A stretch of 64,000 bases of DNA, from positions 3,100,001 to 3,164,000 of the forward strand of contig NW_026960609.1 in the NCBI RefSeq assembly GCF_021018805.1. The letters run 5' to 3'. The notes under the pieces are model-generated. The model worked only from the letters and a program-made list of their open reading frames with translations. It was not told where the DNA came from and made no database searches. The DNA comes from Prinia subflava. Lineage: Eukaryota > Chordata > Aves > Passeriformes > Cisticolidae. The position numbers and the translations under genes were made by a program. Of the stretch, positions 35,210-45,481 are shown piece by piece (position 1 is the first letter of the stretch; each line of letters starts with the position of its first letter).

Positions 35210-38200
35210 AGAAGAAAATAATAGAAAGATGAAGCAATAGCTCTGAAACTCCTTTTCTGATATATGAATAGTGCTGTAACTTCAAAATGCAGTGCTATTC
35301 TACAAACCTGGCCTCGAAAAACAGATAAATCAACAGTACTTTTCAAACAGAAAATAAGCATGTATATATATGGCTGATTCTTTCCTTTTGCAGAGTCATT
35401 TTCTTCTCCCTAATGAAATTATAATGTGTGCTTTCTTCGGAGGTAGAATAATTAAGAATCAATTACATTTTAAACTGTAACATTGACTACTCTGTAACTA
35501 TTATGTTATTGGGAAGCAGCTATATTGTCATCTTATGTAGTTACCCTGAATTACACAATCCTTTAAATGGAGTTATATTGAGAAATTGCATGTAAAGTTA
35601 TTAAGTTCTGAAACCTAAGGACCCAGTGTGGAACAATTGCCCCCTTGGACAGGCTTTGAATCTAATATGTACAGCCCTGTGACTTTGAAGGGAAAGAAAA
35701 GGTTCCTTAATAAGTCTGAAGTGTTATCATTACTATCTTTTCATTCAAAGTGGTTACATGCTAGTGAATTATTTCAATTACTCTATTTTATGGCTGAGCT
35801 AAACAAAAGGAGCAATTGATAAAAATGTGGTGGAAACTTCATAATATGCAGAAATTAAGAACAGGGCTGAAAAAGCTATTACAGAGTGCATTCAGCTGGT
35901 ACCTTCAAAATTCTAAAGATACTTAACATTAAATGGGAGAACTTCAAATCACTAATTTAGTTCACAGTGTGCTTTGGGGCTTTGAGTAACTTCATTTATG
36001 TAGAATGTCTATAATGCTGCAAACTTAAAGCTGAGCTAGGGTTTTAAATTTTTCTCGTGGCGCAGTGAGATATAAAACACTCCTACAGTGAAGCGATAAT
36101 GTAAAGGTTTCATTTTGGAGTGATCCAATACATGAACCTTAGCACCTGAAAGATTTGAAAATGCGGTACAAAAATAAATGCTTCAAAGGAGAACCCCACC
36201 TGAACACAGCAGAAAGGTGTGAGAGGAGAAGGGTCAGGCTGGATTCATGAAAAAAGCTGACAGGGACAATTTCTTGCCCTTCAGGGGACTGATAACTGAT
36301 AAAGTTTAAAAATCTGGGACTGATAAACAGGAACCTAACCTGAGCAAGGTTAGGGTCTAAATTAATTATTTAAGGATTCTAAAATATTCACCAATCCTCC
36401 ATCAATCTAGCTGACAGAGGAATACAGAAAGAAAGCACAACCATTTTGAGAAGCTCTGTTTTTTCCTCGATAAAAAACTCTCCTTTTTAAGCACAAAGTT
36501 TTAAAGAGAAATACAGAACTTAAAAATTTTATCAACTTCACTGCAGGCACCTATGGCTGAAAGTGGGGTGCTGCCCTCTAAAACTGTGAACCTTGCAGGA
36601 CTTCTCCCAGACCAGAGCTGCCAACATCTAGGACTCTGGCTGCCCTTGGAGCCCCAGGTGCCACCTCTGACCTGACCCCCAGACACTGTGGGAATGAGTA
36701 TTGCTTCCTGTGGAAAAGGGCCACCATTCGTGTCCAGGTGCCTGTGGCAAAAAGGGGCATGCTGGCTCCTAAAATTGTGAACGTTGCAGAATGTGGCTGT
36801 TTTCCACAGGATACAACTCTCATTTCCCCCACAGTGTCTCAAGAACAGGTCAGAGGTGATGTTTGGGGCTCCAAGGGCAGCCAGAGTCCTAGTCCTAGTG
36901 GCAGCTTTGTTCTGGGACAAATCCTGCGATGTTTGTGATTTTAGGAGCCACAGGCTCTGTGTTCATTTTGTGTTGAAAGCACAGAGATGTTCCCATAGAT
37001 TGTCTTTCTAGCACGGTCTGGGAAATGTCAGATTCAGATGTAAATATTGAACAATCTCGTCATTAAGTACCATGTATTAGTCACTCTCATTCTCATAACA
37101 CATTTTTAAGTAACATAAATTTCACTGAAGTTTTTCTAAAATCCTCAATGTCATTAGACAACATCTGTTCTCAAGTTGGTCCCTTCCAAGGTATTTGTTT
37201 GTCTTGGAAAGTAACCACTACCCTTTGCTCAACTGAGATCATGACTTTGTACCCGAATCTGATAATGCCAGTGCAAGACTTTGGCTTCTTTCTCATCCAG
37301 GAACAGTGCCTTCTAGTCTGCAGGCTACAGAAAACCTGCATTCAGCTTGGCCAAAATAAAAACAGGTTTTATTGGAAAATTCCTTAATTAGCAAGGAAAG
37401 TTGGAAAATAAGGCTTACAAAGAGACTCATTTAGTGTGACATCATGAAAAATTCTCATAGGGGAGAACAAAGATTTAATTAGAGATTGGAAATATTACTG
37501 CAATGCTCAGAACTGATTTTTTTCTCTTCTTTTTAAGGTTGTCTCTGACTACGTCTCAAGTCCTACATAATTTGACGAAATTGCCCTGCAACATGTCTCA
37601 TAAACACAACTCATTCTTCCCTTTGTCTACTGCCTATCCATCTCATGAAAAAGGTGACAGCTGATTCATAATGTTACCTTATCAAAGTATTTTGTTTTTA
37701 TTCATGTGACTGGCCGGTTTCAGCCTTGCATAATCTAGATAAACACTAAGTTATTTCCCAAGTAATACTTTACAAAACTGCACCAAATAATTGCTACTGT
37801 CTTCTACTAATTCAGCTTCATTATCACCTCACAAGAGGTCTGTCTGAATATACTAATCCAAAGAAAACCTTGGAAGCTGAATGTCTGAGGCCAATGATAA
37901 AGGACCTTAATATAAAAGGACATCACAAGTTTTGTGATGAAGGACACATTAGCCACATCTGAGGAGATACCCATCATAAGTGTCAAGGCTTCTGAGAGAT
38001 TTCTTAATGGGCTCCACCCCTATTTTTAGAAATGGTTTTGAAATTCATTAATGATAAGATGGCACCAATAAATGGGTAGATAAACTCAGGACTAAGTAGC
38101 ATCATCTGAGATGGTTTATGGTTAACTTTGAAAAAGATCCCTTTCCTTCAGGCCTCCTATGGGAATGCAATGCTGGTAACTGTCAATAAAGTCCTTGCCA

Positions 38201-39263
38201 AGCACCACCACTGGAAGTACTTCTGCAATAATGGAAATCCTTGCCCCTTTCAATCCAACAAACTTTATACACCGTTATATAAAACTCTAAATCTTCACAC
38301 ACTTGTATTTTTACCATTCCCCATTACTTCCATTTTATAGGTGGGTAAACTGAAGGACAGAAAAGCCATGACTCCTCTAAAAGTGAGTCATATTCACTTT
38401 CATCCCTTGGCTTCACCTGACAAAATGTGCTCGATCCCTTATGTCCCAGAGCAAATCAAAGCAGTTTTTTCATTAAGTTTCAGACATGTCTCATCCACAC
38501 TGTTGTCTGCTGGTCATGGAAAACATAATGAAGTAAACTAAGTTTGCACATGCACCAAAGTGACCTCAAATTTTCTCTCTTCTTTTTGTACTCATGGAAA
38601 GTATATTGTCAAAAAATATATCAAATTTTATAAATTACCCAGGAGAGTTTCTTTGACATAACAGGGACCTGGAAATTTGCAGTAAAAAAAATTCTGACAA
38701 GCTCTCAGCTAAAGGCACTAGCAAAATTTTCTGGTCTGTGCATTCTGACTAATTCATTGGTACATTTTACGTTCACTTATGCTGTGAACCCTCAGTTGAT
38801 CTCATTTGGACTTGAAATTCTGGCTAAAAAGGACCAAAGAGAGCAGTTAGGCATTTTACCCCTGTCCAAACCATATGACAGTGTCAGCCTCCAGATTTAT
38901 CATTAGATTTCTGTTAGATATCTAATACAGAGTACAGCTTAAAATTCTGGCTAAAACGGAGGAAAATAAATTAAGATTGACATAAGGGGTGCAAAGTCTT
39001 CTGTCTTCTTCTGAGGCACTAATTAAATGCAAATTGTTTTGTTTTTTGATCTCATTTATTCAAACACTGCAATGTCCATGTGTAAGAGTCTGTCCGAAGA
39101 CCCCACATCTGTCTCATGATTGTCAGAGGCTAAGACCCCAAGACCCTAAACCACATCACAGGAGTTCTGGCCTGACTGAGGTGGGACCCAAGTTCCTCCC
39201 TGCAGGTGCACCCACTGGACCGAGACACCCTCCTCAAAGACCCGTGCAGAAACAATGGGGGGC
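34427..39263. other. Non-coding host-like sequence
   Basis: About 4.8 kb without a supported gene. It holds a 31-base poly(A) run (35177-35207) followed by GAAGAAG, and the imperfect palindrome near 36.76 kb described separately. Confidence 0.5.
36568..36955. repeat. Long imperfect palindrome
   Basis: The two arms are inverted copies centred near 36760. The core of each arm is a perfect 29-bp inverted match (36628-36656 against 36864-36892). Similarity extends on both sides, roughly 36568-36730 against 36790-36955, with substitutions and small gaps. The centre also carries a direct copy of the outer arm sequence (around 36755-36793), so the structure combines tandem and inverted duplication. 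A transcript would fold into a long hairpin. Confidence 0.8.
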
Positions 39264-39746
39264 TGTCACGGTATCTGGGCCGTGTTTGCGGAGGCTGTGT
39301 TTGCTCTGACTGACTGTGCTGTACCTGCTGCAAAGCCCAGTGTGCCCTGCTTCTACATTGTGCAAGAAGACCTGCAACACTCATGAGATCTCTCCCCCTT
39401 TTCTGGCATGTTGCCTCTTGCCTTGAAAAAGGATTATAACAAGCACTCTAAAAAGAGACCCCCTGAGGCCTCCCCAGTGGAGAAGATGGATTTATTGGCA
39501 CACGCCACGAGGACTGCGAAGGTGGTCTATTGGCTCCAGCGTCACGAGGGCTCACATCTGCTGTCGGTAGCTATAACCGCCCTTTTTTCCTCTTTTCTCT
39601 CTCTCTCTCTTCTTTCTTTTCTCCTCTATTGCATATTGTGGGTATCAATAAAGATACATTGATTTTACTTGAACTAAGTTCTCATTGCCTCTTTTTGCAC
39701 TCTGAAATCAAAATGAACCATCATGACCGTCCATCAGATGGTGACA
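39264..39746 (+). repeat. 5' LTR of P5 and candidate primer-binding site
   Basis: A 483-bp LTR with TGTCAC and GTGACA as inverted ends, a long pyrimidine tract (about 39580-39630) and AATAAA near 39650. After a short spacer, TGGCGTCACTGTGACAGG (39754-39771) stands where the primer-binding site should be. I do not assign it to a tRNA. Confidence 0.7.
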
Positions 39747-39771
39747 TTAAATTGGCGTCACTGTGACAGGG

Positions 39772-40183
39772 TCCTGATAGACAGAGGGGTTGCAGGTTGT
39801 CTATAGTCTGTAACAGGAGGAGGAAGATACGCCTCAGCCACACCTAGCTTGTCACTACGGTGAACGACCCTAGAAAGCAAGGGGGGCTTTTCAGATTCCT
39901 CGCACACTGTAGACACCTAGGTGAAAAGCATCCCTATACTCTATTGAGGTGTATCTGTCTTCAGGATTTCAGAAAAGATCTCCTAGTGCAAAAAGAGAAA
40001 TTGTTTTGTGTGTGTAAACTGTCTCGTTGAAGCGAAGGGACAACTTGTAACTAAACAGTGCCTCGGCAGGCAGGATTTTGTCCCTTCACCCACCCCAGGG
40101 AAAAAGGGGAGACGCAGCATAGCTGTGTGTGTGTACAACCAAACATTACCTCCCTGTAGTGGTTTTCTGATCCCCTACACAAA
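39772..40183 (+). other. P5 leader
   Basis: Untranslated leader between the candidate primer site and gag, with purine-rich stretches. No consensus element is clear enough to name. Confidence 0.5.
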
Positions 40184-40345
40184 ATGACTGATGACCTTAC
40201 ACATAAAACCGCATTTTATGCCCTGCTGGTTAAACGCAATTCCAAACCATCTACCGGTGGTGAAACTTGGGCTCAAGAGCCTTGCTTTAATCTCGAAAGT
40301 GTGATACTAAGGATTTCTTCTTTACAAAATGAACTGAAATATTAA
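40184..40345 (+). pseudogene. gag: P5 gag N-terminal fragment
   Basis: A 53-codon frame starting ATGACTGATGACC and ending TAA, hydrophilic and predicted mostly helical. Its position after the leader suggests the start of Gag, probably matrix. The following 400 bp have stops in every frame, so Gag is decayed. There is no Met-Gly myristoylation signal. Assignment rests on position and not on a recognised domain. Confidence 0.5.
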
Positions 40346-40748
40346 ATTGCCAAAGACAAAGCTATAATTTGCTCTGTTTTGGGAGCGTGTCTCAGCTGCC
40401 ATAGAAAACTGCCATAAGCTGTACGAAGAAGACAAAGCCCTAAGACTCCCTTCAAAATCTAGTAAAAATATTACAGAGCCAGCTAAACGAAGAACGCACC
40501 GAAAACCACTTACTGAGAACTGCTTTAAGAGATGAGTATTGTAAAAATCAAACGAATTCTGACTCCTTAAAGGAGACAGAACAAACTGAAATGCTTGACA
40601 CCAAATATACCCACACAAAGAATTAGAAACAGTTAGAAATTGTGGTGAATATTGCTGTCCTCATTTGAGATCCTGAATTAAAACAGAATACAACTATATC
40701 AATGATGAGGACTTTGAGCTGCACATTACAACTAAAGAAACCCCTCAT

Positions 40749-41264
40749 GTGGCTACAGAGGTGGTTAAACTGAAAAAAGAATACAGCAGGCTTCCACACG
40801 AGACGGAAACAGAATATGTCTTCCGTGTGTCTCTCACAGGAGGAGACCAAATTAAATTGACTGAACAGGAAGCCAGTGGATATTGGGGCCATGGAGTCTT
40901 TTTAACAACAGGAGACAAACGTGACTCATGGTCCCTAACCCAACGGGCTGCCTTTTGGGCAGGAGGAATTAATGTCTTAGAAAGGGGGGATCCCGTAGCT
41001 ATAAGCAGCACCCCTGATAATATACTGGAGAGTGTACATAAAGCTGCCTGCCTGCAAATGATACATGAAAGGAAACTAATTCCTGAATGTGACTCTCCTA
41101 TGCAATTGCCTGTGAAACCCAAAATCATGACCCCTTTAATTCGTGGGCTCCCAGTCTCTAAAGCCAACTGCAATTGCTTTGCAAAAAACCATTGCTGCAT
41201 TAAGCCCTGTAGAAAGACTAGACAGATTTCTTGGCAACCCCAGCGAAAGAACCAGATCTACTGA
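40749..41264 (+). pseudogene. gag: P5 gag, capsid-like segment
   Basis: An open frame of 171 codons whose first 110 residues resemble a capsid N-terminal region, with blocks such as YVFRVSLTGGDQIKLTEQEA and SLTQRAAFWAGG. The translation becomes cysteine-rich and un-capsid-like after about residue 140, which suggests a frame change. A second frame (41143-41397) continues with PVERLDRFLGNP. I see no CCHC knuckle. The start Met is internal to an originally longer Gag. Confidence 0.6.
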
Positions 41265-41823
41265 TCAAGGTTCCAGCCCTTATTCGACCCCCTCCCAGCC
41301 CCCAGCCGCTCAACCCAATTCAGTTGCTAATGATCATAAAGTCTGGGTTTGGAGCGAAATTGCAGTAAAATTAATAAATTACAGTAGACAGTACTGACCA
41401 ATCACTACACCAGAAGAAAGGTCCCAGAAAATCAAAGGCATCAGAAATGTTAAAACTACTAAAAATGAAAACCCAGAGAAAGGAAAACACAGCACTACCT
41501 GTCGACACTGGTGGCTATTAGGTATCAAAAAGGGAGTGCCTAAAGATGTCATGGATGGCTTGCCCCTAGATAAACTGCAGAAGATAATCACAAACTAGCA
41601 TTTTAAAACATCTAACCTGCCAATGCTATCCACCGCTAAGAAAACACAATCTAGCACACACATTTCTTCTGAGTATCTGGGCAGTGAGCCCAGAAATAAT
41701 CAAACAATTCAACCCACTGCACCCTCCACCTCTCAGCAATCAAACAAGTCACACCAAAACCTCCCCTTCTCAAGACCTAATAGACTTTGGCAGTGAACCA
41801 AAAAAGGTTTTTCACTAAAACCA

Positions 41824-42381
41824 TTGCTCGATGGTGAGCGCAGTAATGGTTTTTGGATGTACATCAGAATGCTCACAAAGACTGAGAAAGGAGACCTAAA
41901 GATTACAGCCATTTCAGGTCCCAAAAGAACACCTATCACTTATCTTGTTGACACAGGTGCTCAAATCTTTGCTTTAACAATTAGAGATGCCCAGAAGTGT
42001 GGAGTTGTCACAACAAAAAGGAAATACTGTGTTCTAAACGCACTTGGAATATCTGAAGTGATGAGAGCAGCTCTAATAAAAATCCTTTTGCCAGGAAATG
42101 AAAATATGCTCTCTATAGACATAGTGATAGGAGACATTCCATACAGTCTCCTAGGGCTAAATGCCATCATTGGTAAACAATGGTTTGACAAGGAGGGGAA
42201 CCTCTGGTCCTTTGGTGCACCAATCCTCAACATTAGATTACTTCAAACAGCACCGCCCCTACCACACAGCAAAGTGACAAATGTGAAACAATACCCACTT
42301 ACGCTTAAAGGAAGGAATAAAACCTGTTATACAGGGTCTGCAAGAACAAGGAGTGATAGTACACACACACTCCCCCTATAA
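41824..42381 (+). pseudogene. pro: P5 protease
   Basis: A 185-codon frame. Residues 40-50 read YLVDTGAQIF, the D-T-G catalytic loop of a retroviral aspartic protease. Further on, PYSLLGLNAIIGKQWF corresponds to the conserved C-terminal strand before the substrate-binding helix. A linker leads to the overlapping start of reverse transcriptase. The domain itself appears free of stops, but it is embedded in a disrupted polyprotein. Confidence 0.8.
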
Positions 42382-43494
42382 CTCACCAGTCTGGCCTGTC
42401 AGAAAGCCAAATGGTAAATGGAGACTGACAATTGATTTTCGCAGATTGAATTCAAATACAGAGCCCCTAACAGCAGCTGTTCCAAATCTAGCTGAATTAA
42501 TAATATTAATTCAAGAAAAAGCTCACACAACCATCGCAACTATAGATGTCAAAGACGTTTTTCATGATACCTTTACAACCAGGCGACAGAGATCGATTCG
42601 CTTCTACCTGGGAAGGCCAACAATACACATTTACTAGACTTCCTCAAGGCTATCGACACCCTCCCACCCTTGCACACCATGCTCTAGCCCAAGAATTAGA
42701 AAAAATACCCATACCTGACAATGTAGCTGTTTATCAATACATTGATGATATTCTTGTGGGTAGAGATGAAGTAGAAGTGGGGAATGCCCAACAGAAAATA
42801 ATTTCCCACTTAGAAAGCCTTGATTTACAAATCCCACCTGAGAAAGTTCAAAAACCTTCCCATGAAGTAAAATTTCTAGGCATTTGGTGGAAAGCAGGTA
42901 TGAGCTGTACCCCCCATGGCACACTAACTTCCTTAGATCAAATTAAAATGCCGGAATCTAGAAAAGAACTGCAACAGATTTTAGGACTACTAGTGTTTTG
43001 GAGAAAACACATCCCAGATTTTTCTATAATAGCCAGACCCCTTTACAACTTGCTGAGAAAAGGTAAAATTTGGGAATGGGGTGATTCTCAACAGGAGGCT
43101 TTGAAATTGTAAATTTTTGAGGCAACAGCCCACCAAGCACTTGGTCCCATTCATCCCACAGACCCTTTCCAGGTGGAATGGGGCTTTGCCTCCTCAGGAC
43201 AGTCAGTACACATTTGGCAAAGAAGTCCTGAGAAACCGATTGGTTTCTTTTCCTGTGGTTTCAAAGATGCAGAAAAGAGTTATACTTGTCTGGGAGAAAG
43301 GGCTGTTTGTAGTTAGCCTGGCTCTTGTAGAAGTAGAAAAGATCACACAACAACAGCCCATTGTCCTGAGAGGCCCTTTTAAAGTCATTAAAGCAGTCAC
43401 TTCCAGAACCCCCCCACCAGAAGGGGTGGCACAGAGGGCCTCAGTTAGGAAGTGGTATGCCCAAAAGAATATTACTGTAATATTTGCTCCATAA
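42353..43494 (+). pseudogene. pol: P5 reverse transcriptase
   Basis: The first frame has fingers and palm sequence (SPYNSPVWPVRKPNGKWR, then ATIDVKDVF for the first catalytic Asp). A one-base shift near 42560 moves the rest to the next frame, with YTFTRLPQGY, QYIDDILVG (YxDD motif, about 42735-42760), KFLGIWWKAG and LGLLVFWRKHIPDF of the thumb. A stop at about 43110 and another shift lead to connection-like sequence up to 43494. The polymerase motifs are intact, but the gene cannot be read through. Confidence 0.85.
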
Positions 43495-43663
43495 CCAAAG
43501 GGGCTGTAAAGAACTTACCTATACGAGAAACAGAAAACTTGGATAACAGTCAAGAGAAACCAGTTTCACTGATCAAAGTAGCTCCCCCTTTCACACCCAA
43601 GCAGTCAGCAAACTCTTGGTTTACAGATGCCTAAGCCAAGAGAGAGGGAATGGTGTGGAAATA
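43495..43663 (+). pseudogene. pol: P5 RNase H, first fragment
   Basis: Near 43610 the translation reads SWFTDA followed by TAA, which is the first catalytic aspartate region of RNase H. It goes on to VWK just at the P4 insertion point. The last six bases, GAAATA (43658-43663), are the target duplication. The domain resumes at 60209. Confidence 0.75.
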
Positions 43664-44302
43664 TGAAATAAATCCTCCTTTTAACCCCTCTGAGGTTCCA
43701 ATGCTAGCTCAGGCCTTAGAAGGCTTTGGAGGAATATTTCATGGACAGGATAAAGGACTCCAAAAGAGGGTCTGACCCCCAGCTGCAGTTCAAGACGTTT
43801 ATTCCAGGTGGTGTCCTGTTGCCCTGAGATTTCCAAGTTTGCTGGGCGTTCATACTAAAGCAGAAGTGTGCAGCTTCTCACGCTCCTTAATGTAAACAGA
43901 AGATCATGTTTTCTAAATAGTGGCATTGTTATGAATTCCTTCTCCAAGAGAAGGGGAGGTTGAATGACAGCGTCCTTGACCAATGTGGGTAAGAGGTGGG
44001 GATGCCCACTCTCCAATCCATGGTCACCTTGCTAGAGGTATTTAATAGGAAGAATAAAAAAAGGGTTCTCCTGCCCTGCTGCTCTGATGAACCCAGACCT
44101 TTGTCTCCAAGTGTGTCCTTATCTGCTAGGCTCGAGGTGATAGTGCACAGAGGGAGAGGGTCTTTTCCTAGCTCCAGCCAGGGAGGAGCAGTTTGGGACA
44201 CAGCCAATAGGGTCAGAAAGGGGAGGAAGGGTTAAACTACATGGTTATAAGCTCTAGGGGTCCCTGAGTGGGGAGAAACCATTCCCACAGGGGAATGTAA
44301 CA
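43664..44302 (-). repeat. LTR-G, 3' LTR of P4 (carrying LTR-H)
   Basis: The parts 43664-43816 and 44143-44302 match 59881-60208. The minus strand starts TGTTACATTCCCC and ends GGATTTATTTCA. The purine-rich minus-strand stretch at plus 44303-44316 (AAACCAAAAAAGA) is the probable polypurine tract. About 16 bp present in the 5' LTR are missing at the LTR-H junction. Confidence 0.88.
43817..44142 (+). repeat. LTR-H copy 3, inside the P4 3' LTR
   Basis: A 326-bp relative of 33642-33971 (same TGTTGCC start, GGTGATA end and CTCCTGCCCTGC block). It is absent from the P4 5' LTR, which shows that it inserted after P4. No clean target duplication is visible, and a short deletion accompanies the right junction. 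Confidence 0.75.
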
Positions 44303-44316
44303 TCTTTTTTGGTTTA

Positions 44317-44414
44317 AAAAGATACCAAGAAAAACCATCAAGTTCATTTTGACACGGAGTGTGGGTTTTCCCACCACTTACGATTGGTAGGGAAATCAGA
44401 CCGCTTTAGGTTTG
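44317..44414 (-). other. P4 sequence between env and 3' polypurine tract
   Basis: P4 sequence that was contiguous with 52288 before LTR-B inserted; the target GTTTG is at 44410-44414 and 52288-52292. It covers the last env codons or 3' untranslated region. No motif is seen. Confidence 0.6.
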
Positions 44415-45009
44415 TGTCGTGGTTGTGGGGGGAGGTGAATTTTTCCAGGGGGACGTGGGCAAGCCAATCAGTGATCAGCTTTTCTGCTGGCACCTGGATT
44501 GGTCACTCGGAGGTTTGGACATGCCTCTGAGGACACAAAGAGTTAAAAGCAGGACTCCAGGGGGGTTTGGTCTCTTTTTTAGATTCCGGTTTAAGCAGAC
44601 AGACGTCTCAGGCCTCCTGCCCCCGCCCAGCCACAAGGCTGGGTGGGGGAGGGGAAACACGTGGTCGGGCTCAGGTAAGCCAGAGCCCCGGGGGGGGAGA
44701 AGAGAGTGGACAGGACTCTGGAACTGAGCTGCCCCATCCAGGATGGAGGGGTGGAAAACTGTGGAAGTGCCTTCCGTGTGTGCTCACCCTCCCCCCTCCC
44801 CTCCAGGAGAAAGTGCCCAGCCACGTGGGAGTTGCCGTGCCTGAGAGTGCCTGAGCCTGCAACCCTGCCGAGAGCTAGAAACTCTTAACCCTTTCTTGTC
44901 AGAAAGAAACTTTTCTTAGACATTGATTCTCATGACTGGTAGTTTCAGAAGAGAGAGAGAAACAGCCTGAGACCGAGATGATAAAAGAAGATGAAAAAAT
45001 CCTGGATGG

Positions 45010-45351
45010 TGTGTGTGAGCAGATAAGATAAGGCCTGGCGCCGCGGAAGATCTCGGGATTGTAACGGAAAGACAGGAAACCTCCCCCTCACCCTCGGAGA
45101 TGTGTAACTAACTTTGAGAACAATGTAGCCCCTTCAAACCCAGTAGTTTTCCACTAACCTTTAACCTTCCCTCCCCCCTGACTAGTGAAGACCCCTTAGA
45201 CTATATAACCCCATGTAAGAACCTAATAAATCGCCATTTGCCGTCCATCATATTGGCGTCAGCGTGTCTGTGGCCCGAGTGGCTTGAGGAGTCAAGCCGC
45301 CGTGCTGGCTTTCTGAAACCAAGTCGCCTGCCTTTCCATCGAAAGGCAACA
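45010..45351 (+). repeat. 5' LTR of P6
   Basis: A 342-bp LTR, TGTGTGTGAGC...AAAGGCAACA. It has a TATA-type box (CTATATAACC, near 45199-45208) and AATAAA about 20 bp after it, so the R region is short. Differences from the 3' LTR include GCGG/ACAG and GGGA/AGGA near positions 35-50, and single changes later. Confidence 0.92.
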
Positions 45352-45355
45352 TTAG

Positions 45356-45373
45356 TGGTGCCGAAACCCGGGA
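45356..45373 (+). promoter_or_regulatory. P6 primer-binding site, tRNA-Phe type
   Basis: Four bases after the LTR, the sequence TGGTGCCGAAACCCGGGA is complementary to the 3' end of vertebrate tRNA-Phe (…UCCCGGGUUUCGGCACCA) over all 18 positions. This would prime minus-strand DNA synthesis. Confidence 0.85.
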
Positions 45374-45481
45374 CAAAAACGCTCGGGAATCGGGGTTTTC
45401 GCCTGGACAGGAGCAGCGGCCGGGGCGGGACAAAAGGACCCGACCAACGGCGGGGGAGACGTCCCCGGACCAGCGAGGATC

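Noticed and set aside
23569..39263. Numerous 60-100 codon frames in the middle block
   Set aside because: Length and composition are as expected by chance in AT-rich DNA. None has a recognisable motif, splice context or repeat relation.
43664..43770. Apparent continuation and second copy (59881-59990) of P5 RNase H coding sequence
   Set aside because: The two segments are the U5/R ends of the paired LTR-G repeats of P4. Excising P4 at GAAATA joins RNase H cleanly, so the open reading into the LTR is coincidental and no segmental duplication is needed.
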